DNA from: Holophaga sp.
GTDB taxonomy: Bacteria > Acidobacteriota > Holophagae > Holophagales > Holophagaceae
Direction of reading: 5' to 3'
Assembly (NCBI GenBank): GCA_031292735.1
Contig: JARLGP010000153.1
Location: 1 to 5,133 of the forward strand
Length of the DNA: 5,133 bases
Made by a program: the position numbers and the translations under genes. This document shows, in pieces, positions 1 through 5,133 of this stretch; within the stretch, counting starts at the first letter, position 1; every line of letters begins with the position of its first letter. Below the pieces are notes generated by a model. That model did no database searches and was not told where the DNA came from. It saw nothing but the letters and a program-made list of their open reading frames with translations.

Positions 1-438
1 ACCGCCGAGCACATTGACGAAACCTTCGACACCAACGTGAAAGGTACGATCTTTACGGTCCAGAAGGCGCTGCCGCTGATGGGCGAGGGCGGTTCGATCA
101 TCCTGACCGGATCGAGCGCCGGCACCACGGGGGCCCCCGCAATGAGCGCCTACAGCGCGAGCAAGGCGGCCGTGCGTAACCTCGCGCGGACCTGGGCAGA
201 GGACCTGAAGGGCACCGGCATCCGGGTAAACGTGCTGTCGCCCGGGGGGACTGCGACCGATCTGGCGAAGGCAGCGCTGGGCGAGGAGGGCATGAAGTTC
301 TTCGCCTCGCTCAATCCGCTCAAGCGCATGGCCGATCCGGCGGAGATCGGGGCGGTGGCCGCCTTTCTCGCGTCGCAGGACAGCAGCTTCATGACCGGCA
401 GCGAGGTCGCCGTCGATGGAGGCCTCGCGCAAATCTGA
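1..438 (+). CDS. Short-chain dehydrogenase/reductase (SDR), 5'-truncated by the window edge
   Basis: This is the C-terminal 145 residues of a classical SDR, an NAD(P)-dependent oxidoreductase with a Rossmann fold, probably cytosolic. The reading frame is open from base 1, so the true start and the N-terminal TGxxxGxG cofactor motif lie upstream. Counting from the first visible codon, the active-site tetrad is present: Asn12 in DTNVKG, Ser38 in TGSSAG, and Tyr51 and Lys55 in YSASK. SPGG at 80-83 matches the family's conserved PG turn after strand beta-6. The end, with DPAEIGAVAAFLAS, MTGSEVAVDGG and a short tail, is the standard SDR C-terminus, so the 3' end is intact. The substrate cannot be told from this part, and the cofactor-specifying residues are missing. 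The gene is separated from glyA by 772 bases and a possible terminator, so it is probably not part of the glycine operon. Confidence 0.92.
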   Translation, partial: TAEHIDETFDTNVKGTIFTVQKALPLMGEGGSIILTGSSAGTTGAPAMSAYSASKAAVRNLARTWAEDLKGTGIRVNVLSPGGTATDLAKAALGEEGMKFFASLNPLKRMADPAEIGAVAAFLASQDSSFMTGSEVAVDGGLAQI

Positions 439-456
439 CCCGCTACGCCCGGCCGC

Positions 457-606
457 TCACTTCACAGCCAGGTTGCCCAGGGCCAGGGGTTCGCCGGGTT
501 CGACCCGATTCCCGGCTGCGGCAAGACCCTGGGCCCGCAGATGATCGTGGATCGGCTTGGGGGAACCCGCTTGCGCGGGCCTTTTCTTGTCGCTTCCACG
601 GATGCC
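457..606 (-). pseudogene. Possible 3' remnant of an unrecognised minus-strand gene
   Basis: Reading the minus strand from 606 down to a TGA at 457-459 gives 49 sense codons, preceded by an in-frame TAG at 607-609. The last part reads like a natural protein end (residues include HDHLRAQGLAAAG, then RVEPGEPLALGNLAVK). About three quarters of the last 27 codons end in G or C. There is no start codon with a ribosome site within the open stretch, so if real it is a decayed gene end convergent with the SDR gene, whose stop is 18 bases away. I do not recognise the family. High overall GC makes short open frames common, so this may be chance. The presumed plus-strand terminator overlaps its upstream half. 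Confidence 0.2.
562..585 (+). terminator. Possible rho-independent terminator downstream of the SDR gene
   Basis: CCCGC (566-570) pairs with GCGGG (575-579) around a TTGC loop. Two more G-C pairs (562-563 with 580-581) are possible across an AA bulge. The stem is followed directly by TTTT (582-585) and then CTTG. The T tract lies only on the plus-strand 3' side, so it would stop transcription coming from the SDR gene. It sits about 125 bases after the SDR stop, rather far, and the T tract is short, hence moderate confidence. Confidence 0.45.
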
Positions 607-743
607 CTATCGGGTCTGGCACTTCATCATTTTCTTCTTCATCCCTTGGCTTGATCGGGTTTCCCACCTCCACTTTGGGTTTGGCATCGCTGCCGGTCCG
701 AGTGTGTGGGCAGGCCATAGCCTTCCGCGGCTCAGGGCGGAAA

Positions 744-753
744 ACTGTACAGT
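744..753. promoter_or_regulatory. Perfect 10-bp palindrome ACTGTACAGT
   Basis: ACTGTACAGT is a perfect inverted repeat with no spacer, flanked by A-rich sequence on both sides (AAA before, AAAA after), at the point where the region turns AT-rich. Such a site could bind a dimeric repressor. The CTGT/ACAG halves recall SOS boxes, but the 8-bp gap of the enterobacterial LexA box is missing, so I do not assign it to LexA. A 10-bp palindrome can also arise by chance. Confidence 0.25.
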
Positions 754-794
754 AAAATATTCTCTGAAACTGCATCTGTTCAGGTACTCTGTCG

Positions 795-824
795 AACAAT
801 ATTCTTGGATTGAAGAGAATTGTT
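795..824. promoter_or_regulatory. Imperfect palindrome 1 (AACAATATTCTT / AAGAGAATTGTT)
   Basis: The left arm AACAATATTCTT (795-806) and right arm AAGAGAATTGTT (813-824) match at 10 of 12 positions around a 6-base centre. The left arm begins inside GAACAATATT (794-803), which recurs exactly at the start of the second palindrome (970-979). The repeated half-site suggests an operator for a dimeric regulator, or an RNA hairpin if the region is transcribed. No regulator can be named. Confidence 0.35.
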
Positions 825-968
825 ATGGAATTAATAGGAGGCTTCCTACGGCCAAGGGCCAGTGGGCGGAAAAGGCACATGTCTTAGCCGGCAATTTGAC
901 GTCGCAACGGGGAGGTGAAGCAAAGCAGGGCATGGCTCGTCTGAGACTGGCATATCGTCAACAAATCG

Positions 969-1008
969 TGAACAATATTATAGAAGGTAACTTCGTTATT
1001 ATTGTTCA
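969..1008. promoter_or_regulatory. Imperfect palindrome 2, next to the candidate glyA promoter
   Basis: The two 18-base arms, 969-986 and 991-1008, pair at 15 of 18 positions around a GTAA centre. The outer nine pairs (TGAACAATA / TATTGTTCA) and the inner four (GAAG / CTTC) are perfect. As DNA it is a candidate operator ending eight bases before the proposed -35 box. As RNA it would be a long hairpin capped by a GUAA loop of the stable GNRA class. It lacks a T tract, so it is not a simple terminator. Its outer motif repeats that of the palindrome at 795-824. The centres are 179 bp apart. Confidence 0.45.
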
Positions 1009-1016
1009 GTTTATTA

Positions 1017-1045
1017 TGGAAATGCTAACCGTAAAAAAATATATT
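1017..1045 (+). promoter_or_regulatory. Candidate sigma-70-type promoter for the glyA-gcv operon
   Basis: TGGAAA (1017-1022, 4 of 6 to the -35 consensus) is followed after 17 bases by TATATT (1040-1045, 5 of 6 to the -10 consensus), in the most AT-rich part of the gap. Transcription would start near 1052 and leave a 5' leader of about 160 nt before glyA. The box pair is plausible, but AT-rich DNA gives such matches easily, and no transcript data are available. Confidence 0.35.
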
Positions 1046-1077
1046 GGCTCCGGTTTCCATTTGCCAGCCTGGATTTC

Positions 1078-1128
1078 GAGCAAGGCCTAAACAGTCTGAG
1101 GTAACTCTTTGGCCTATGCCTTGCGCTC
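1078..1128 (+). promoter_or_regulatory. Structured segment in the glyA leader with two competing folds
   Basis: Two pairings that cannot coexist are visible. Fold A pairs GCAAGGC (1080-1086) with GCCTTGC (1118-1124), seven perfect pairs. Fold B pairs AGGCC (1083-1087) with GGCCT (1111-1115) and AAA (1089-1091) with TTT (1108-1110), with an inner GAG-GTAA-CTC (1098-1107) hairpin. Fold A and fold B share bases 1083-1086. This could be a regulatory switch in the mRNA leader or simply chance. It does not match any riboswitch class I can recognise, and no terminator T tract follows. Confidence 0.25.
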
Positions 1129-1197
1129 CTGACGTCTGGTTCCGTTCTCAGTCATGTTTTGAAACAAAGCGTCTCCCGAAATGAACAAATTTCCTCT

Positions 1198-1204
1198 AGA
1201 AAGG
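1198..1204 (+). promoter_or_regulatory. Ribosome binding site choosing the glyA start
   Basis: AGAAAGG lies six bases before the ATG at 1211. The alternative in-frame ATG at 1181 has no purine-rich site ahead of it and would add ten residues not expected in the family. The 1211 start also puts the PLP lysine at residue 229, as in E. coli GlyA. Confidence 0.6.
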
Positions 1205-1210
1205 TTCGAC

Positions 1211-2455
1211 ATGGGAATCTATGAATCATTGCGCGGTGCGGATCCTGCCGTCCACCAGGCGCTTGAACTTGAAGTGCAGCGCCAAAGACAGAACCTGGAG
1301 CTGATCGCGTCCGAGAACTACACTTCGGTCGCCGTCATGACGGCCATGGGCAGCCACCTGACCAACAAGTACGCCGAGGGCTACCCCGGCCGTCGCTACT
1401 ATGGCGGCTGCATCAACGTGGACACCATCGAGGACCTGGCGCGCACCCGGGCCAAGCAGTTGTTCGGCGCCGAGCACGTCAACGTCCAGCCGCACAGCGG
1501 CGCCCAGGCCAACATGGCCGTCTATTTCTCCGTGCTGAAGCCCGGCGACACCGTGCTGGGCCTCGACCTGGCCCACGGCGGGCACCTCACCCACGGTCAC
1601 CCGCTCAACAGTTCGGGGATCCTGTACAAGTTCATCGGCTACCACGTGGCCCGGGACACCGAGCGGGTGGATATGGCCGAAGTGCGCCGGCTGGCCCTCG
1701 AGCACCGGCCGAAGCTGATCGTGGTGGGCGCGTCGGCCTACTCGCGCACCTTCGATTTCCCGGCCTTCCGCGCCATCGCCGATGAGGTGGGCGCCCTGGT
1801 CATGGTGGACATGGCCCACATCGCCGGCCTGGTGGCCACCGGCTGCCACCCCAGCCCGGTGCCGTACGCCGACTTCGTCACGACCACCACCCACAAGACC
1901 CTGCGCGGACCCCGGGGCGGCCTGATCCTCTGTCGCGAGAAGTATGCCAAGGCCCTGGACCGCGCCCTCTTCCCCGGGGTGCAGGGCGGCCCGCTCATGC
2001 ACGTGATCGCCGGCAAGGCCGTCGCTCTGGGTGAGGCCCTGCGGCCCGAATTCAAGCTCTACCAGGAGCAGGTGGTCAAGAACGCATCCGCGCTTGCCTC
2101 TGCCCTGCAGGCCAGGGGTTGGCGCATCATCTCCGGCGGCACCGACAATCACCTGATGCTGGTGGACGTGTTCCAGCAGGGCATCCCCGGCAACGAAGCC
2201 GAGCAGGTCCTGGACCGGGCCGGCATCACGGTCAACAAGAACGGCATCCCCTTCGACCCCAACCCCCCGCTCAAGCCTTCCGGGATCCGGGTCGGTTCCC
2301 CGGCCGTCACCACCCGCGGCATGAAGGAAGCTGAAATGGGCCAGATCGCCGGCTGGATCGACGCGGCCCTGCACCAGCGCGCCGATGAAACGGCCGTGGC
2401 CCGGATCCGCCAGGAAGTGTTCGCCCTCACCGGCCGCTTTCCGATTCCCGAATAG
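1211..2455 (+). CDS. glyA: Serine hydroxymethyltransferase
   Basis: This PLP enzyme (fold type I, cytosolic) interconverts serine plus tetrahydrofolate with glycine plus 5,10-methylene-tetrahydrofolate. The 414 residues cover the whole family length. Visible landmarks are LELIASENY near the N-terminus, [34 protein letters not shown] and [11 protein letters not shown], with Asp200 and His203 contacting [17 protein letters not shown] holds Lys229, which forms the Schiff base, and [15 protein letters not shown] holds the carboxylate-binding Arg360. Asp200, His203 and Lys229 fall at the same numbers as in E. coli GlyA. This supports the start at 1211 over the upstream ATG at 1181. No catalytic residue is missing. 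It leads the operon, 47 bases before gcvT. It can use the methylene-tetrahydrofolate made by glycine cleavage to turn a second glycine into serine. The upstream region holds a candidate promoter and palindromes. Confidence 0.97.
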   Translation: MGIYESLRGADPAVHQALELEVQRQRQNLELIASENYTSVAVMTAMGSHLTNKYAEGYPGRRYYGGCINVDTIEDLARTRAKQLFGAEHVNVQPHSGAQANMAVYFSVLKPGDTVLGLDLAHGGHLTHGHPLNSSGILYKFIGYHVARDTERVDMAEVRRLALEHRPKLIVVGASAYSRTFDFPAFRAIADEVGALVMVDMAHIAGLVATGCHPSPVPYADFVTTTTHKTLRGPRGGLILCREKYAKALDRALFPGVQGGPLMHVIAGKAVALGEALRPEFKLYQEQVVKNASALASALQARGWRIISGGTDNHLMLVDVFQQGIPGNEAEQVLDRAGITVNKNGIPFDPNPPLKPSGIRVGSPAVTTRGMKEAEMGQIAGWIDAALHQRADETAVARIRQEVFALTGRFPIPE

Positions 2456-2502
2456 GGCTGATTCCCCCGCACCCCCACCTTTCGCTACTGCGCGGAGCTT
2501 CC

Positions 2503-3768
2503 ATGACTGGACCAAAGAAACAGACACCGTTGTTTGATTGGCACAAGGCGCACGGAGCCAACATCGTCGAGTTCGGCGACTACCTCATGCCGGTCTGGTA
2601 CGCCAGCGCCCGCAATGAGCATCTTGCGGTGGTGTCCCAGGCCGGGCTGTTCGACACGAGCCACATGGCGACCCTCCGCGTGTTCGGCGAGGACGCCTAC
2701 GACCTGCTGCAGTGGTGCTTCACCCGCGACCTGGACGCCTGCGTGGGCAAGGACGGCGCGCCGCTCTCCGACGGCAGGTGCGTTTACGGCGTGTTCCTGG
2801 ACGAGCACGGCAACGCGATCGACGACAGCATCGTATACAAGATCAAGGACGGGGAGTTCATGGTCGAGGTCAATGCGGGCATGGGTGGCCCGGTCGCCCA
2901 GCACCTGGCCGAACTGGCCAAGGGGAAGGACGTGAAGGTCGTCGACCTCACCGACAAGCTCGGCAAGATCGACATCCAGGGGCCGGCCTCGATCAGGATC
3001 ATGGCCAAGGTCCTGCAGACGCCCGGGGCGGTATTCGACAAGTTCCCCTATTTCTCGGCGAAGGGCCACTTCGACCCGGCGTCGACTCTGGCCGGCCAGG
3101 CCCGGATGCTGGACGGCACCCCGATCCTGATGTCGCGTTCAGGCTACACCGGCGAAGTGGGCTTCGAGCTGTTCGTGGAGCGGGCGCAGACCGTGAAGCT
3201 GTGGGAGGCGATCATGGCCGCCGGGGAGGCGTTCGGCTTGATGCCGTGCGGCCTCGCCGCCCGTGACTCGCTGCGCGCGGGCGCAGTCCTGCCGCTCTCC
3301 CATCAGGACATCGGCCACTGGCCCTATATCCACCACCCCTGGTCCTTCGCGCTGCCGTTCACTCCTTCCGGCGATGGCTTCAGGAAGCCGTTCCTGGGCT
3401 CCGCGGCGCTGGAGAAGGCGACGGATGCGCCCTACACCCTGACCTTCGTCGGGAACGATCTCCGGAAGGTGGAGGCGCACTCGGCCAAGGTGTACCTGGC
3501 TGGCGAGGAGATCGGAACCGTCCTGACCTGCGTCACGGACATGGCCATCGGGCGCCACGAAGGCAGGATCTACAGCATCGCCACCCAGGACAAGCCGGCG
3601 GGTCTGGCCATCAAGGGGCTTTGCTGCGGCTTCATCAAGGTCGGATCGAAGCTTGAGCCCGGCACTGTCGTGGAGCTCCGGGATGCCAAGCGGGCGATCC
3701 AGGTGGTGATCGCAAAGGACGTCCGTCCCGATCGCACCGCCCGGAAGGCGCTGAAGTCGTTCCTGTGA
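2503..3768 (+). CDS. gcvT: Glycine cleavage system T-protein (aminomethyltransferase), divergent long form
   Basis: The T-protein takes the aminomethyl group from the lipoyl arm of GcvH, releases ammonia and forms 5,10-methylene-tetrahydrofolate. Visible folate-binding features are TPLFDWHKAHGA at 8-19, GLFDTSHM at 48-55, the IDDSIVYK segment with the Asp107-Asp108 pair that includes the expected catalytic Asp, VNAG at 123-126, IDIQGPAS at 156-163, GYTGEVGFE at 214-222 and ARDSLR at 253-258. At 421 residues it is clearly longer than the usual 360-375. After ARDSLR it carries SHQDIGHWPYIHHPW where most family members have a different, shorter stretch. The usual C-terminal SG..SP motif is replaced by TCVTDMAIGR. 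The N-terminal catalytic set looks intact, so I expect T-protein activity. A related folate-dependent aminomethyltransferase role is less likely given gcvH and gcvPA next to it. Ribosome site GGAG at 2494-2497, five bases before ATG. Confidence 0.94.
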   Translation: MTGPKKQTPLFDWHKAHGANIVEFGDYLMPVWYASARNEHLAVVSQAGLFDTSHMATLRVFGEDAYDLLQWCFTRDLDACVGKDGAPLSDGRCVYGVFLDEHGNAIDDSIVYKIKDGEFMVEVNAGMGGPVAQHLAELAKGKDVKVVDLTDKLGKIDIQGPASIRIMAKVLQTPGAVFDKFPYFSAKGHFDPASTLAGQARMLDGTPILMSRSGYTGEVGFELFVERAQTVKLWEAIMAAGEAFGLMPCGLAARDSLRAGAVLPLSHQDIGHWPYIHHPWSFALPFTPSGDGFRKPFLGSAALEKATDAPYTLTFVGNDLRKVEAHSAKVYLAGEEIGTVLTCVTDMAIGRHEGRIYSIATQDKPAGLAIKGLCCGFIKVGSKLEPGTVVELRDAKRAIQVVIAKDVRPDRTARKALKSFL

Positions 3769-3838
3769 GCCAGGACTGTGCGATCCGATTTTCCCTGACC
3801 CCGCCAGGGGCTTAAACCGTTTTCCCATTGGAGCCTCC

Positions 3839-4225
3839 ATGTTCCCTTCCGACATCAAGTACACGAAGAACCATGAATTCATCAAACCTCTCGGCGACGG
3901 CACGGCCGTGGTCGGCATCACCAGCTATGCGCAGGAAGCCCTGGGCGACGTGGTGTTCGTGGACCTGCCCGAAGTGGGCGCCAAGTTCGCGGCCGGCGAC
4001 GAATTCGGCACCGTGGAATCGGTGAAGACGGTCTCCGAGATCTTCATGCCCTCCGCTGGCGAAGTGCTGGCCGTGAACGAGGAACTGGAAGCCCACCCGG
4101 AATACGTCAACGAGGACGCTTTCGGCAAGGGCTGGATGGTCAAGGTGAAGCTCGACGGGGCCCTGGCCGCGAACCTTCTGGATGCCGCGGGCTACGCCAG
4201 CCTGGTGAACGAGGAGAGCCACTGA
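3839..4225 (+). CDS. gcvH: Glycine cleavage system H-protein (lipoyl carrier)
   Basis: GcvH is the small shuttle protein whose lipoylated lysine carries the aminomethyl group from the P-protein to the T-protein and is then reoxidised by lipoamide dehydrogenase. The 128-residue length is normal. The N-terminal YTKNHEF, the VGITSYAQEALGDVVFVDLPEVG strand set (about 24-47), and the ESVKTVSEIFMPSAGEV hairpin with the lipoyl acceptor Lys63 are all present. The C-terminal NEDAFGKGWMVKVKL and LLDAAGYASLV are also family features. The start has GGAG at 3830-3833, five bases ahead. The gap to gcvT is 70 bases and contains a short GC hairpin (3793-3809) but no clear terminator. The stop is one base before the gcvPA start, which suggests tight translational coupling. 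No lipoate-attachment gene is visible in the window. Confidence 0.97.
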   Translation: MFPSDIKYTKNHEFIKPLGDGTAVVGITSYAQEALGDVVFVDLPEVGAKFAAGDEFGTVESVKTVSEIFMPSAGEVLAVNEELEAHPEYVNEDAFGKGWMVKVKLDGALAANLLDAAGYASLVNEESH

Positions 4226-4226
4226 A

Positions 4227-5133
4227 ATGCGTTACCTGCCTACGGCCCCGTCCGAGGATCGCGCCCTGCTTGATGCCATCGGGGTGGCACAGGCTGAAGA
4301 TCTTTTGCAGGGAATTCCCGCTCACCTGCGGCTGGGGCGAGAACTGGACCTCCCTGGCCAGGGTTCGGAGCAGGAGGTGCTGCAGCAGATGCAGGCCTTG
4401 GCTGCCATGAACACGCAATTCAGCGCCCGTTTCCTGGGGGCCGGTGCCTATGACCATTTCGTGCCGGCGGCGGTGGACCAGATGATCAGCCGGCAGGAAT
4501 GGTTCACGGCCTACACCCCCTACCAGCCGGAGATCAGCCAGGGCACCCTGCAGCACATCTTCGAGTACCAGACCCTGATGTGCGACCTCACCGGGCTGGA
4601 GGTCAGCAATGCCAGCCTGTATGACGGCGCCAGCGCCTGCGTGGAGACCGCGCTCATGGCCGTGCGCCTGCAGAAGAAGCGCAAGACCATCCTGGTTTCG
4701 GCCGGCCTGCATCCGCACTACCAGGAAGCCCTCTGCACCAACATCACGCCCCACGAGGGTCTGAAACTGGTGGATCTGCAGCTCAAGGACGGCGTCACCG
4801 ACATGGCCGATCTGGCGGCCAAACTGGACGGCGACGTGGCGGCGGTCATGGTGGGCTATCCCAACTTCCTGGGCTGCGTGGAGGATCTTCAGGCGATCGC
4901 CCAGGCGGCCCACGCCGCCGGCGCCCTGCTGGTATCGGTCACCCAGGAGGCGCTCGCCTTCGGCTGGCTGGAAGGGCCCGGCAAGCTGGGCGCCGACATG
5001 GCCACCGGCGAGGCCATGTCGTTCGGCAACAAGTTGAACTTCGGCGGGCCCTATCTGGGTTTCCTGGCGGTCAAGGACAGCCAGAAGCGCGAGATCCCCG
5101 GCCGGGTGGTGGGCCAGACCCGCGACCTGGACG
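4227..5133 (+). CDS. gcvPA: Glycine decarboxylase (P-protein) subunit 1, 3'-truncated by the window edge
   Basis: This is the N-terminal half-protein of a split glycine dehydrogenase (decarboxylating). With subunit 2, which carries the PLP lysine, it removes CO2 from glycine and transfers the aminomethyl group to lipoyl-GcvH. The 302 visible residues begin MRYLPTAP and include GAGAYDHFVP at 71-80, YTPYQPEISQGTLQ at 96-109, ASLYDGASA at 129-137, FGGPYLGFLA at 272-281 and GRVVGQTRD at 292-300, all typical of GcvPA. The short N-terminus matches the two-subunit form rather than the roughly 950-residue fused P-protein. About 140 residues should follow, and gcvPB is expected next. The start is one base after the gcvH stop, with GAGGAG at 4211-4216 inside the gcvH end serving as ribosome site. 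The frame is open to the last base with no sign of damage. Confidence 0.95.
   Translation, partial: MRYLPTAPSEDRALLDAIGVAQAEDLLQGIPAHLRLGRELDLPGQGSEQEVLQQMQALAAMNTQFSARFLGAGAYDHFVPAAVDQMISRQEWFTAYTPYQPEISQGTLQHIFEYQTLMCDLTGLEVSNASLYDGASACVETALMAVRLQKKRKTILVSAGLHPHYQEALCTNITPHEGLKLVDLQLKDGVTDMADLAAKLDGDVAAVMVGYPNFLGCVEDLQAIAQAAHAAGALLVSVTQEALAFGWLEGPGKLGADMATGEAMSFGNKLNFGGPYLGFLAVKDSQKREIPGRVVGQTRDLD

Larger units (their letters stand above)
439..1210. other. Long intergenic region between the SDR gene and glyA
   Basis: No protein gene can be supported in these 772 bases. The first third is GC-rich like the genes. It contains a possible terminator (562-585) and an unrecognised minus-strand open stretch (457-606). 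From about 740 the base composition changes in patches: 781-840 has 35% GC and 961-1020 has 27% GC, while 841-960 is mixed at about 58%. A plus-strand frame is open from TTG at 557 to a stop at 1088-1090 (177 codons). It matches no family I recognise, runs through the hairpin and palindromes, and has no convincing ribosome site, so I do not call it. The AT-rich part is best read as the control region of the glyA-gcv operon. A degraded mobile or acquired segment is an alternative. I looked for the conserved glycine riboswitch core and did not find it. Confidence 0.6.

Noticed and set aside
557..1090. 177-codon plus-strand open frame across the intergenic region, including a 52-codon form from ATG at 932
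   Set aside because: It starts with TTG without a ribosome site, runs through the terminator-like hairpin and both palindromes, changes composition midway and matches no family I recognise.
690..1180. Glycine riboswitch upstream of the glycine operon
   Set aside because: I searched by eye for the conserved aptamer cores and the paired purine-rich strands on the plus strand and found none. Isolated pieces such as CTCTGAAAC are not in the right context.
1181..1210. Upstream ATG at 1181 as the glyA start
   Set aside because: No ribosome site precedes it, the ten extra codons are AT-rich like the leader, and the family alignment and E. coli residue numbering favour 1211.
1226..2527. 433-codon minus-strand open frame antisense to glyA
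   Set aside because: It is the usual by-product of GC-rich third positions in a well-conserved gene. Its translation is low-complexity in Gly, Ala, Val, His and Asp and has no family motifs.
3793..3809. Hairpin CCCTG/CAGGG between gcvT and gcvH as a terminator
   Set aside because: Only five pairs with a seven-base loop, and no T tract directly follows (TTTT comes later after CTTAAACCG). At most it could be a weak processing or stability element.
1..5133. CRISPR array, tRNA, rRNA, insertion sequence or defence system
   Set aside because: No regularly spaced repeats, cloverleaf or transposase motif was visible, and all confident genes belong to ordinary metabolism.

Overview
The window carries most of a glycine/one-carbon operon on the + strand: glyA (serine hydroxymethyltransferase), gcvT (aminomethyltransferase, T-protein), gcvH (lipoyl carrier, H-protein) and the 5' part of gcvPA (subunit 1 of a two-subunit glycine decarboxylase, P-protein). 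An unrelated 3' fragment of a short-chain dehydrogenase/reductase (SDR) gene lies upstream. The genes are GC-rich with strong G/C preference at third codon positions. The split P-protein and the divergent long GcvT (about 421 residues, with an HQDIGHWPYIHHPW segment in place of the usual sequence after ARDSLR) resemble versions I associate with Desulfobacterota and related anaerobes. This taxonomic reading is from memory and is weak; only a high-GC bacterium is firmly supported.

Layout: 1-438 is the C-terminal 145 codons of the SDR gene. 439-1210 is a 772-base stretch without a confident gene. Its first part is GC-rich and holds a possible terminator for the SDR gene and a possible minus-strand coding remnant (457-606). 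From about 740 it contains sharply AT-rich patches (781-840 is 35% GC, 961-1020 is 27% GC). These hold two imperfect palindromes sharing the 10-mer GAACAATATT, a perfect 10-bp palindrome, a plausible promoter at 1017-1045, and a leader of about 160 nt with a foldable hairpin. glyA is 1211-2455, gcvT 2503-3768, gcvH 3839-4225, and gcvPA starts at 4227 and runs off the end.

How the genes work together: GcvPA with a presumed GcvPB just beyond the window decarboxylates glycine and loads the aminomethyl group on the lipoyl arm of GcvH. GcvT passes the one-carbon unit to tetrahydrofolate and releases ammonia. GlyA joins 5,10-methylene-tetrahydrofolate and a second glycine into serine, or runs in reverse. 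The lipoamide dehydrogenase (L-protein) is not in the window. The enzymes are well known. The less ordinary parts are the structured AT-rich region before glyA, which has no recognisable glycine riboswitch, and the divergent GcvT. I see no previously undescribed multi-gene system here.
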